64,000 nucleotides of DNA from Svornostia sp051306365 (GTDB lineage Bacteria > Actinomycetota > Thermoleophilia > Solirubrobacterales > Solirubrobacteraceae): positions 62,001-126,000 of the forward strand of contig JBPPNC010000087.1 of assembly GCA_051306365.1 (NCBI GenBank), in the 5' to 3' direction. The notes under the pieces were generated by a model. That model did no database searches. It saw only the letters and a program-made list of their open reading frames with translations, and had not been told where the DNA came from. Both the position numbers and the translations under genes were made by a program. How positions within the stretch are numbered: position 1 is the stretch's first letter; each line of letters starts with the position of its first letter. This document shows, piece after piece, positions 33,227-41,345 of the stretch.

Positions 33227-33251
33227 GGCGCCAGCCTCGCACCGGTTCAGG

Positions 33252-33480
33252 TCAGGGCGTGGCCGGAACGCCGAAGAGCTCCTGCGCGATCTTGCGCAGC
33301 CGGATCTCGTCCGACCCTTCGGTGATGCGGTACCGGCGGTGGTGGCGGTAGAGGTGCGTGCCGCGCCCGATTCCGCCGCACGTCTGCATCGCGCTGTCGG
33401 GCACACGCACCCCGGTGAGGATCACCCCGGCGGGGTCGGAGGGCGTGTTCAGCGCCCACCAGTGGAAGGGGACGTCGAGG
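33252..33480 (-). pseudogene. C-terminal remnant of an acyl-CoA dehydrogenase
   Basis: Minus-strand frame ending at 33252 reads FHWWALNTPSDPAG, then MQTCGGIGRGTHLYRHHRR, YRITEGSDEIRLRKIAQELFG. The last 45 residues are the unmistakable C-terminal helices of an acyl-CoA dehydrogenase (Q-x-x-GG-x-G ... EG-x-x-E-I). The N-terminal 300 residues are absent and no start codon or ribosome site is seen. It lies directly downstream of a TetR gene that may once have regulated it. Confidence 0.65.
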
Positions 33481-33543
33481 CCCGCAGCTGCGACACGGCC
33501 GTGACCGTATCGACAGGTGCGGTTCGCCCGCGCCGGGGTGGCG

Positions 33544-34170
33544 TCAGTCCTGCGTCAGCAACCGCAGCAGCCGCTGGCGCGCGGCCTGCCACCGCCGCTC
33601 GACCGCACGGCTCTTCTCGCCGCTGGAGGCCCGCAGCAGCGCGACGCCCCGGATCGTGGCGAGGGTCAGATCCATGTCGTCGCGGAAGCCGGGGTCCTCG
33701 GTGCGATCGCCGAGGACCTCTTGGCCCAGTTCCCACATCGTCGCCGTGACGTCGCGTTCGAGCTTGACCAGGTGCTCGCGCAGTTCCGGGTCCGTGCGCG
33801 CGGCGACCCACAGCTCGAGGGTCGCGTCGAACACCGCGCCGGAGTGTGCCTCCCACAGCAGGTCGAGCATGTCGCCGATGCCCTGATCGCCGGGGCGCAG
33901 CGAGGAGAGCTTCGAACTCAACTGATCGATGCGCCGCGCCGCGAGATAGCGGACGGCCTCGGCGACGAGCGCCGCCTTCGTGGGGAAGTGGTGGACCTGT
34001 GCGCCGCGCGAGACGCCGGCCCGCTCGGCGATCTTCGTCGTTGTGGTGTTGACGTATCCGTAGTCGACCAGGCAGTCGATCGTCGCCTCGAGCAGCGCCG
34101 TCTGCGTCGCCGCCCGGCGCTCGGCCTGGGTCCGGCGGGCGGGCTTGGCGGCTGTGGCGGGGTCCGGCAT
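33544..34170 (-). CDS. TetR/AcrR family regulator
   Basis: A 208-residue TetR repressor: TALLEATIDCLVDYGYVNTTTTKIAERAGVSRGAQVHHFPTKAAL is the helix-turn-helix region (about residues 24-70; quoted here in family terms), followed by a C-terminal domain beginning RRIDQLSSKL. ATG 34170 lies 8 nt behind TACGCT (34179-34184). It diverges from the thiolase gene with a 96-nt gap, so it probably controls the thiolase/MaoC genes. The ligand may be an acyl-CoA, by analogy to lipid-catabolism TetR proteins. Confidence 0.88.
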   Translation of the reverse strand: MPDPATAAKPARRTQAERRAATQTALLEATIDCLVDYGYVNTTTTKIAERAGVSRGAQVHHFPTKAALVAEAVRYLAARRIDQLSSKLSSLRPGDQGIGDMLDLLWEAHSGAVFDATLELWVAARTDPELREHLVKLERDVTATMWELGQEVLGDRTEDPGFRDDMDLTLATIRGVALLRASSGEKSRAVERRWQAARQRLLRLLTQD

Positions 34171-34178
34171 GACGCGGG

Positions 34179-34184
34179 AGCGTA
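34179..34184 (-). promoter_or_regulatory. -10 box of the TetR gene at 34170
   Basis: TACGCT on the minus strand, 8 nt before the ATG. Confidence 0.4.
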
Positions 34185-34266
34185 CCCGTCGCCGTCCCCG
34201 CCTTGCGTAACATGCAGCCCTGCCGGTATGTTCCGTGCGAGGTCCGTTCCCGACAAGGAGGCGCCC

Positions 34267-35463
34267 GTGGCGCACCGCAAGGCCTACGTCGTCGGCGTGG
34301 GCATGACGAAGTTCGAAAAGCCCGGCCGGCGTGAGGGCTGGGACTACCCCCAGATGGCCAGGGAGTCCGGGACGAAGGCCCTGGACGACGCCGGGATCGC
34401 CTACGACGAGGTCGAGCAGGCCTACGTCGGCTACGTCTATGGCGAGTCCACCGCCGGCCAGCGCGCTGTCTACGAGCTCGGCATGACCGGGATTCCGGTC
34501 TTCAACGTCAACAACAACTGCTCGACCGGCTCGACGGCGCTGTTCCTCGCCGCGCAGGCGATCCGCGGCGGCGTCGCTGACTGCGTCCTCGCGCTGGGCT
34601 TCGAGAAGATGCAACCCGGCTCCCTCGGCGCGACGTTCACCGACCGTGAGCAGCCGATGCAGAAGCACTTCGAGCTGCTCGCCGAGATCTCCGAGGCGAA
34701 GTTCCCGCCGGCCCCGTGGATGTTCGGTGCGGCAGGCCGCGAGCACATGGCCGAGCACGGCTCCGAGCCTGAGCACTTCGCGAAGATCGGGTTCAAGAAC
34801 CACAAGCACTCGGTCAACAACCCATACGCGCAGTTCCAGGACGAGTACACGCTCGACCAGATCCAGGACGCGCCGATGATCTACGAGCCGCTGACGAAGC
34901 TGCAGTGCTCGCCCACGTCGGACGGGTCCGGTGCGGCGATCGTCGCCAGCGAGGATTTCGTGGCCCGGCACGACCTCGCCGGACAGGCCGTCGAGATCGT
35001 GGGCCAGGCGATGACGACGGACTTCGAGAGCTCGTTCTCCACCCGCACGGCGAAGGACGTCATCGGCTACGACATGAACGTCAGGGCCGGCCGGGCGGTC
35101 TACGAGCAGTCGGGGCTCGGCCCGGAGGACTTCCAGGTCATCGAGCTGCACGACTGCTTCTCCGCGAACGAGCTCCTGCTCTACGAGGCGCTCGGGCTGT
35201 GCGACGAGGGCGACGCGCCGCAGCTCATCGATGACGGTGACACGACGTACGGCGGCCGCTGGGTCGTCAACCCGTCGGGCGGGCTCATCAGCAAGGGCCA
35301 CCCGCTCGGCGCGACCGGTCTGGCGCAGTGCGCCGAGCTGACCTGGCAGCTGCGCGGCACCGCCGACGCCCGCCAGGTCGACGAGGTCAATGCGTGCCTC
35401 CAGCACAACATCGGCCTCGGCGGCGCCGCGGTCGTCACCGCCTACCAGCGCGCCGAGCGCTGA
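34267..35463 (+). CDS. SCP2/SCPx-type thiolase (lipid-transfer protein)
   Basis: A 398-residue thiolase-fold enzyme of the sterol-carrier-protein-X type. It has the Cys nucleophile in FNVNNNCSTGSTAL near residue 85, the catalytic His in GGLISKGHPLGATG, and VNACLQHNIGLGG in place of the usual NxCGG end block. VIELHDCFSANELL matches the SCPx branch. Such enzymes cleave branched-chain or steroid side-chain 3-keto or 3-hydroxyacyl-CoA, some as retro-aldolases. The GTG start at 34267 has a strong AAGGAGG site. A hydratase-like MaoC gene follows, fitting one degradation module under the divergent TetR. Confidence 0.9.
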   Translation: MAHRKAYVVGVGMTKFEKPGRREGWDYPQMARESGTKALDDAGIAYDEVEQAYVGYVYGESTAGQRAVYELGMTGIPVFNVNNNCSTGSTALFLAAQAIRGGVADCVLALGFEKMQPGSLGATFTDREQPMQKHFELLAEISEAKFPPAPWMFGAAGREHMAEHGSEPEHFAKIGFKNHKHSVNNPYAQFQDEYTLDQIQDAPMIYEPLTKLQCSPTSDGSGAAIVASEDFVARHDLAGQAVEIVGQAMTTDFESSFSTRTAKDVIGYDMNVRAGRAVYEQSGLGPEDFQVIELHDCFSANELLLYEALGLCDEGDAPQLIDDGDTTYGGRWVVNPSGGLISKGHPLGATGLAQCAELTWQLRGTADARQVDEVNACLQHNIGLGGAAVVTAYQRAER

Positions 35464-35487
35464 TCACCGACCAGGGAGATCTGCGAC

Positions 35488-35571
35488 ATGGGCACCGCGA
35501 ACCCCACCGCCACCATTCCCGCCGAGCAGGAGCACCTCGACGAGTCCCGCGCAAAGCTCGTCCCCGCATGA
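35488..35571 (+). CDS. 27-codon ORF coupled to the MaoC gene
   Basis: A short reading frame (MGTANPTATIPAEQEHLDES..., 27 residues) with a good CAGGGAG ribosome site 7 nt upstream. Its stop overlaps the MaoC start by ATGA. It may be a translational leader, or the N-terminal stub of a gene lost by deletion between the thiolase and MaoC genes. No homologue is recognised. Confidence 0.4.
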   Translation: MGTANPTATIPAEQEHLDESRAKLVPA

Positions 35572-36416
35572 GCACCGAGACGCTGGAGTTCGACGAGGCC
35601 GGGCTCGGGGTGTGGAGCGACGCGATCGAGTTCGAGGTCACGCGCGGGCGGATCGCCGAGTACGCCGCGGCGACGAACGACCCGATCCCCGCACATGCCG
35701 CGGGCGATGTCGCGAGCCCCGTGTTCGCGATCGTCCCGGTGTTCACCGCGCTCATGGAGCCGGCGCTGAAGGTCGTGCCGCTCCCGCTCTTCGGCAAGGT
35801 GCTGCACGGTGAGCAGGACTTCCGGTTCATCCGCCCGATTCGGGCGGGCGAGACGCTGACGTCCCGCGCGCGCATGACCGGCTGGGAGGGTCTGGCCAAC
35901 GGCACCCGGGCATGCGTCCATATCGAGACGCGCGACGCGGGCGGCGCGCTCGTCAACGAGCAGTACGTGACGCTCTTCGTCCGCGGGTTCGATGACGGGC
36001 GCAAGGTCGGGGAGCTGTCACCGGGGCACCGCTTCGACGACGCGCTGCGCGACGGCGACCCCGTCGCCGATGTCACCCAGCACATCGACGACGACCAGAC
36101 GTTCCGCTACGCGCCGGCGTCCGGTGACCCGATGCCGATCCACCTCGACGAGGAGGTCGCGCGTGACGCGGGGCTGCCGGGGATCATCGCCCACGGCTTC
36201 TGCATCCTGGCGTTCACGTCGTGGGCGCTGCTCGAGCAACTCGGTGACGGCGAGACCGAACGCTTGCAGCGGCTCGCCGTGCGGTTCGCCAAGCCGGTCC
36301 TGCCCGGGCAGGACATCCGCACGCGCGCGTGGCGCGCGGGCGACGGGACCTACGCATTCGAGACCACCGTCGACGACGTGCCCGTGCTGAAGGACGGACT
36401 CGCCGAGATCGTCTGA
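35568..36416 (+). CDS. MaoC-like double hot-dog hydratase
   Basis: A 282-residue protein with two hot-dog domains. The N-terminal half (FEVTRGRIAEYAAATNDPIPAH) resembles MaoC dehydratase-N. The C-terminal half holds the catalytic hydratase-2 block YAPASGDPMPIHLDEE (Asp/His) followed by GIIAHGFCILAF. It probably hydrates enoyl-CoA to (R)-3-hydroxyacyl-CoA in fatty or steroid-acid breakdown with the thiolase upstream. Its start ATG 35568 overlaps the short leader ORF. Confidence 0.88.
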   Translation: MSTETLEFDEAGLGVWSDAIEFEVTRGRIAEYAAATNDPIPAHAAGDVASPVFAIVPVFTALMEPALKVVPLPLFGKVLHGEQDFRFIRPIRAGETLTSRARMTGWEGLANGTRACVHIETRDAGGALVNEQYVTLFVRGFDDGRKVGELSPGHRFDDALRDGDPVADVTQHIDDDQTFRYAPASGDPMPIHLDEEVARDAGLPGIIAHGFCILAFTSWALLEQLGDGETERLQRLAVRFAKPVLPGQDIRTRAWRAGDGTYAFETTVDDVPVLKDGLAEIV

Positions 36417-36628
36417 GGAGCCTGATCGCGTCGCTCGGTGATGCCGACTGTGACGCCGTCCTCGACGCGATCGGCGCGGCGCTCGGCGTCGTCGCGGCGG
36501 TGCCGTGTTGCAGCGTGATCGTGTGGCGGCCGCGGACCCGTGTCGACGAGACCTCGAGGACGAGCCGAGCAGGAGAAGGCGCTCGTCTCCACAGCTGCGG
36601 CCGATTACGGAACAGGAAGGGGACGACC

Positions 36629-36654
36629 CCCGATGTACACGCCTGTACATCGGG
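36629..36654. promoter_or_regulatory. Operator-like palindrome before the ABC1 gene
   Basis: Perfect 11-bp inverted repeat CCCGATGTACA / TGTACATCGGG with a 4-nt spacer, directly upstream of a TACGCT -10-like box (36655-36660) and 30 nt before the ATG at 36685. The placement over the expected -35 region suits a repressor site, for example of the TetR type. The remaining sequence between 36417 and 36684 shows no gene. Confidence 0.6.
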
Positions 36655-36684
36655 CTACGCTCGCGCCAACCAGGGAGCGCACGC

Positions 36685-38073
36685 ATGTCGTCACAGCACG
36701 TAGGGCGGTCGAGGGTCGGCCGCGGCGTCCGGTTCGCCACCGGCGCCGCGGGGCTCGCCGCGCGGCAGACCGCGGCCCGCGCGATGACCGCCGGGCACGA
36801 CGGTGAGGCCGGTCGGCGCGCTGCGACCAAGCAGCAGCTCAAGGCGGCGGAAGGATTGGTCAAGCTCTTCTCCGGGATGCGCGGCGCGGCCATGAAGGTC
36901 GGGCAGACGCTCTCGGCGGTGGACATCGGGATGGTGCCCGAAGAGGTCCGGCCCGAGTTCCAGGAGGTTCTCGCGCAGCTGCAGCAGGACGCCGAGCCGG
37001 TCTCGTTCCGGGCGATCACGAAGGTCGTCGAGCAGGACCTCGGCGCGCGGCTCTCGGCGTCGTTCGCCGACATCGATCCCGAGCCGCTGGCCGCCGCGTC
37101 GATCGGGCAGGTCCACCGCGCCACCCTGCACGACGGCCGCGACGTCGTCGTGAAGGTGCAGTACCCGGGGATCGCCGAGGCGATCCACGCGGACATGCAG
37201 AACCTGCGCCTGGGGCTGAAGCTGCTCGCCATCCTCGCCCCGGGGATCGACACCCGCGCGATCGCGGACGAGATCCGCGAGCGCATCGGCGACGAGCTGG
37301 ACTACGAGCTCGAGGCGGCCAATCAGAGCGAGATGGCACGCATCTACCGCGACCACCCGTTCGTCGTGGTGCCCGACGTCGTCACGTCGCTCGCCGGCGA
37401 GCGGGTGCTGGTCACCGAGTACGTCGAGGGACGGCGGTTCGCCGAGCTGCACGGCGACACCCCGCGGGCCGATCGCGACCGCTGGGGCGAGATCCTCGTG
37501 CGCTTCTACCTCAACGGCCCGCTGCGCCACCGGCTGCTCAACGGCGACCCTCATCCGGGCAACAGCCTGTTCCTGCCCGACGGGCGCATCGGGTTCATCG
37601 ACTTCGGCTTCAGCAAGCACCTCGGCGATGTCGACGTCCGCCAGATCATCGCGTCGACCCGCGCGACGTACCAGGGCGATGCGCAGGCGCTGCTGGCGGT
37701 CGCGAGCGAGCTGCACGCGCTGGCGCCCGACCCTGCGCTGGCCGAGCCGTTCCTGGAGAGCTATGCCTCGCTGTTCGGATGGGCGCTCGTCGACGAGCCG
37801 GTCATGGCCGACGCCACCCGGACGGCCGACATGATGCGGACGTATACGGAGCTGCGCAGCAGCAAGGGCTTCGAGGGGCTCGAACTGCCCGCCGAGCACT
37901 TCGTCATCTTCCGCGCGGTGTTCCTGCTGCTCGGCCTGGTCGGTCAGCTGCATTCGACCAATCGCTGGCTCGATATCACCCGCGAGTGGCTGCTGGGCGA
38001 CGGCCCGGCGACCGAGCTGGGCCGCGAGGAGGAGGCGTTCTTCGCAGGGCGGTACGCGTACCCGGCGGTGTGA
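36685..38073 (+). CDS. ABC1/AarF/UbiB family atypical kinase
   Basis: A 462-residue ABC1 family protein with all canonical motifs: KVGQTLSAVD (the KxGQ motif) near residue 72, AAASIGQVHRATLHDGRDV with the Ala-rich nucleotide loop, VVVKVQYPG (Lys), GDELDYELEAANQSEMARI, the catalytic NGDPHPGN and metal-binding DFG in GFIDFGFSKHL. Members of the family are ATPases supporting lipid and quinone biosynthesis. The start at ATG 36685 follows a CAGGGAG site. Compare the degenerate paralogue at 26311. Confidence 0.9.
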   Translation: MSSQHVGRSRVGRGVRFATGAAGLAARQTAARAMTAGHDGEAGRRAATKQQLKAAEGLVKLFSGMRGAAMKVGQTLSAVDIGMVPEEVRPEFQEVLAQLQQDAEPVSFRAITKVVEQDLGARLSASFADIDPEPLAAASIGQVHRATLHDGRDVVVKVQYPGIAEAIHADMQNLRLGLKLLAILAPGIDTRAIADEIRERIGDELDYELEAANQSEMARIYRDHPFVVVPDVVTSLAGERVLVTEYVEGRRFAELHGDTPRADRDRWGEILVRFYLNGPLRHRLLNGDPHPGNSLFLPDGRIGFIDFGFSKHLGDVDVRQIIASTRATYQGDAQALLAVASELHALAPDPALAEPFLESYASLFGWALVDEPVMADATRTADMMRTYTELRSSKGFEGLELPAEHFVIFRAVFLLLGLVGQLHSTNRWLDITREWLLGDGPATELGREEEAFFAGRYAYPAV

Positions 38074-38085
38074 CAGGCTGACGGC

Positions 38086-39009
38086 GTGGGCGACGTCACC
38101 ATCTTCGGGCCGCACCCGCTGCTTTCGGTCACCGTCGAGCGGCACCCCGACGGCGCCGACGAGATCCATCTGCACCCCGCCGGACAGGGCGTGTGGGTCG
38201 CGCGGATGGCCGCGGCGCTCGGCGCGCACCCGGTGCTGTGCGGCTACTTGGGCGGGGAGACCGGCGCGGTTCTCGGGCCGCTCATCGAGGCGCTGCACTG
38301 CGAGCACCGCATGGTCCCCACGGCCACCGACAGCGGGTCCTACATCTACGATCGGCGCAGCGGCGAGCGTGACCCGATCGCGCACGCCCTGAGCCCGCCG
38401 CCGAGCCGGCATGAGATCGACGACCTCGTCGCGGCGACGGTCGCTTCCTCGTTGCAGACCCGGCTGCTCGTGCTCTGCAACCCGTATCCGGGCGACGCGC
38501 TGGGCCCGGAGGTCTACGAGCGGATCGCCGCCGACGCGCGCGCCCACGGCGTTCGCGTCCTGGCCGACCTCTCGAGCCCGCGCCTGGACGGTGCGCTGCG
38601 CGGCGGTGTGGATCTCGTGAAGATCAATGACTGGGAACTCGCGGCGTTCGTGACCGGCCCGGTCGGTCAGGAGGATGAACTCGCTGCCGCAGTCGGGCGG
38701 ATCCGCGCCCACGGCGTCGAGACGGTCGTCATCACGCGCGGCGAGTTCCCGGCGGCGGTGTTCTGCGGCGACGAGCAGTGGGTGCTCACGGCGCCGTCGT
38801 TCGACCACGGATTCCGCGAGGGCTGCGGTGACTCGATGATGGGCGCGACGGCCGCGATCATGGCCGGTGGCGGGGGCTGGCGCGAGGCGCTCACGATCGG
38901 CGCCGCCGCCGGGGCGATCAACTTCCTGCGCCGCGGACTGGGGACCGGCGACGCCGACGCGATCCGCGAGCTGGCGTCCTCGGTGCAGCTCGTCAGAACG
39001 GCGGGGTGA
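38086..39009 (+). CDS. PfkB-type sugar kinase
   Basis: A 307-residue ribokinase-fold protein of the PfkB family, closest in layout to 1-phosphofructokinase/tagatose-6-phosphate kinase. It starts at GTG 38086 (GDVTIFGPHPLLSVTVER), has the HPAGQGVWVARMAAALG substrate block with G-x-G replaced by GQGVWV, VLADLSSPRLDGAL, VKINDWELAAF and the catalytic GCGDSMMGATAA near residue 250 with its Asp. It lies 12 nt after the ABC1 gene. The sugar phosphate is not identifiable. Confidence 0.85.
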   Translation: MGDVTIFGPHPLLSVTVERHPDGADEIHLHPAGQGVWVARMAAALGAHPVLCGYLGGETGAVLGPLIEALHCEHRMVPTATDSGSYIYDRRSGERDPIAHALSPPPSRHEIDDLVAATVASSLQTRLLVLCNPYPGDALGPEVYERIAADARAHGVRVLADLSSPRLDGALRGGVDLVKINDWELAAFVTGPVGQEDELAAAVGRIRAHGVETVVITRGEFPAAVFCGDEQWVLTAPSFDHGFREGCGDSMMGATAAIMAGGGGWREALTIGAAAGAINFLRRGLGTGDADAIRELASSVQLVRTAG

Positions 39010-39742
39010 CGTCCTCGCCGGCGAGGATGGCGCGCGGTCCCTCGTGCGCGATCCAGTCCATGTGCGGCGCGAGTTCGGGGAGCCGCGCCAGCGCCGCGAG
39101 CCCCTCCGACACGGTCGCGGCGCGCCCGAAGCGCGCCGAGTGCGCATCGCTGCTGACGACGTGCACGAGCCCCCGGGCCGCCCAGTCGAGCATGGTTGGC
39201 GCGGCATCGCCCGCCGGGAGGTAGGCGCCGGTCACCTGGACGAGCGCGCCGCGCGCGACGAGGACGGCGAGCCGCGCCGCCGCGTCGGCGCCCGCGTGGC
39301 GCTCGGGGTGCGCGATGAGGCACCGCACGCCGCGGGCGTGGAGCGCGTCGACGGTCGCCTCGAGCGCGTCGTCCATCGGCCCCGGCCGGGGCTCGAGCAG
39401 GATCCAGTGACCCCCGCCGCCGAGGCTGACGGCGCGGAGCTCCTCGTCCGTCAGCCCGCCGCAGTCCGGTGCTGCGACCTCGCCGCCCGTGACGACCTCC
39501 ACGGCGAGTCCGGCGGCGGCGATCGCCGCGTTGAGTTCGGCGATGCGGGCCGGCAGCTCCCCGATGACGACGTCGTGGTCGGACCGGATGTGCGGCGTCG
39601 CGGCGATGGTGGTGATCCCGTCGGCATCTGCCTGGGCCGCCATCGCGACGCTGTCGTCGAGGTCTGCGGCACCGTCGTCGAGGCCGGGAAGGATGTGGCA
39701 GTGCAGGTCGGCGAGTCCGGCCACCGGGACGCTACGGCGCAT
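38993..39742 (-). CDS. CpsB/CapC-type PHP phosphatase
   Basis: A 249-residue PHP-fold metal-dependent phosphatase. It has the N-terminal metal site DLHCHILPGLDDGA, TIAATPHIRSDHD near residue 47, LIAHPERH and SSDAHSARFG, which together match bacterial tyrosine-protein phosphatases such as CpsB and YwqE that control capsule or exopolysaccharide assembly. No tyrosine kinase is beside it. It converges on the PfkB gene with a 17-nt overlap; its start overlaps the end of a small upstream ORF by 11 nt. Confidence 0.88.
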   Translation of the reverse strand: MRRSVPVAGLADLHCHILPGLDDGAADLDDSVAMAAQADADGITTIAATPHIRSDHDVVIGELPARIAELNAAIAAAGLAVEVVTGGEVAAPDCGGLTDEELRAVSLGGGGHWILLEPRPGPMDDALEATVDALHARGVRCLIAHPERHAGADAAARLAVLVARGALVQVTGAYLPAGDAAPTMLDWAARGLVHVVSSDAHSARFGRAATVSEGLAALARLPELAPHMDWIAHEGPRAILAGEDVTPPF

Positions 39743-39923
39743 GCGTGATGGTCAGCCGGCCGAGGTCGCAGACGCGGCCCGCATGGCCGCCGTCGTGCGG
39801 CCGGTGAGCCCAGTGGGGCGGGGCGGGCTGCGATGGGCTTGACGCGAGCATGGCGATGCTCCTTCGCACAGGCGACGGCCGGGTGTCGAAGCCGAGCGGG
39901 ACGTAGAGCGGGTTGCGAGGCAT
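39732..39923 (-). CDS. Small hypothetical protein upstream of the PHP phosphatase
   Basis: A 63-residue reading frame (MPRNPLYVPLGFDTR ... CDLGRLTITHAP). About 84 percent of its codons end in G or C, like real genes here, and it overlaps the phosphatase start by 11 nt, suggesting coupling. No ribosome site is clear and no family is recognised. It could still be a chance frame. Confidence 0.45.
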   Translation of the reverse strand: MPRNPLYVPLGFDTRPSPVRRSIAMLASSPSQPAPPHWAHRPHDGGHAGRVCDLGRLTITHAP

Positions 39924-39967
39924 GACAGGGCTTCTCTTGTGATCTCCTGCGGCAGAGTACGGCTGGG

Positions 39968-41050
39968 TCAGGCCACGGGCGCCTGCACGCCCCAGGCGGC
40001 GAGCGCCTCCTCGGCGCTGGGCGCCTCGCGGATCTCGCTGGGGGTGCGGTCAAAGCGCGGCGCGGGTGCCGGCTGCACCACGCCGCCGCGTTCGATGAAC
40101 GTCCCGCGCGCGACGTTGTGCGGGTGCTCGTGCGCGTCGCCGAACCCGTAGACCGCGGTCGCGCAGGCCTCGGCGGGCTCGAGGATCGCCGCCCACTCCT
40201 CGCGGGTCTTCGTCGCGATGATCGCCGCGAGCCGCTCCTTGAACTCCGGCCAGTGCGCCATGTCGAACTGCGGCATCTCCTCGGCGGGGATCTCGAGCAG
40301 GCGCAGCAGCTCGGCGTAGAACTGCGGCTCGATCGCGCCGACGGCGACGTGGCCGCCGTCCTTGGCCTCGTAGACCTCGTAGAAGTGCGCGCCCGAGTCG
40401 AGGAGGTTCGTGCCCGCCTCGTCGTTCCACATGTTCGCGGCGCGCATGCCGTACATCATCGCCGTGAGCAGGGCCGACCCGTCGGTCATGGCGGCGTCGA
40501 CGACCTGGCCGCGGCCACTCGTGCGCGCTTCGAGGATGCCGGCGAGGACGCCCACGACGAGGAACATCGCGCCGCCGCCGTAGTCGCCGGCGAGGTTGAT
40601 CGGGAACAGCGGCCGCTCGCCCTTGCGCGCGATGGCGCCGAGCACGCCGGAGACGGAGATGTAGTTGATGTCGTGCCCGGCGACGCTCGACAGCGGGCCG
40701 TCCTGGCCGTAGCCCGTCATGCGGCCGTACACGAGCTTTGGGTTGCGGGCGTGGAGTTCGTCCGGGCCGAGACCGAGACGCTCCATGACGCCGGGGCGGT
40801 TGCCCTCGATGATCGCGTCGGCCTGCTCGGCGAGGGCGAGCACGAGCGCCTTGCCCGTGTCGGTCTTCAGGTCCGCGGTGACGACGGGGCGGCCGCGCAG
40901 CGTGGGGTCGCCTGCGCCGAAGGTGGGGGACCCGCCCGGCCGGTCGATGCGGATCACGTCCGCCCCCATGTCGGCGAGCAGCATGGCGGCGAACGGCCCG
41001 GGGCCGATGCCCGCGATCTCGACGATCTTCACTCCCTGCAGTGGTCCCAC
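39968..41050 (-). CDS. CaiB/BaiF CoA-transferase, alpha-methylacyl-CoA racemase type
   Basis: A 360-residue class III CoA-transferase family enzyme. Start GTG 41050 follows GAGAGGAG. Key parts are VKIVEIAGIGPGPFAAMLLADMG at the N-terminus, YGRMTGYGQDGPLSSVAGHDINYI and GQVVDAAMTDGSALL with the catalytic Asp. The blocks at residues 120-145 and the length are closest to alpha-methylacyl-CoA racemase, which epimerises 2-methylacyl-CoA so that branched chains can be beta-oxidised. This fits the surrounding branched-lipid genes, but transferase activity cannot be excluded. Confidence 0.87.
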   Translation of the reverse strand: MGPLQGVKIVEIAGIGPGPFAAMLLADMGADVIRIDRPGGSPTFGAGDPTLRGRPVVTADLKTDTGKALVLALAEQADAIIEGNRPGVMERLGLGPDELHARNPKLVYGRMTGYGQDGPLSSVAGHDINYISVSGVLGAIARKGERPLFPINLAGDYGGGAMFLVVGVLAGILEARTSGRGQVVDAAMTDGSALLTAMMYGMRAANMWNDEAGTNLLDSGAHFYEVYEAKDGGHVAVGAIEPQFYAELLRLLEIPAEEMPQFDMAHWPEFKERLAAIIATKTREEWAAILEPAEACATAVYGFGDAHEHPHNVARGTFIERGGVVQPAPAPRFDRTPSEIREAPSAEEALAAWGVQAPVA

Positions 41051-41345
41051 GTCGCTCCTCTCAAGGGTCGAGTCGCGAGTTTACAGAGCAGCTGTTCGGT
41101 TTGTGGGGTGGGTGGGTATTGGCCGCCACCGAGACGCGCAGCGGCAGATCCACGGGGCTGTTGCCTGTGCGGAGCCGGAAGATCGTGACGGTGCCGTCCG
41201 CGGGCCCGTCAGCGCGGCGGTCCAGACGCCGTGTCCTCGGGGTGAACGTCGCCGGCAGCGCCGCCGGGCCGCCGGCAGGCCCGCCGGCGAAAGGGACGGG
41301 CCATGCGGACCATCAATGCCGAGGCGCGCGGCCACCGCGCGGCGG

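Noticed and set aside
41051..41345. Reading frame between the racemase and TetR genes
   Set aside because: Only an 84-codon minus-strand frame rich in Arg/Pro was seen, with no ribosome site or family similarity.
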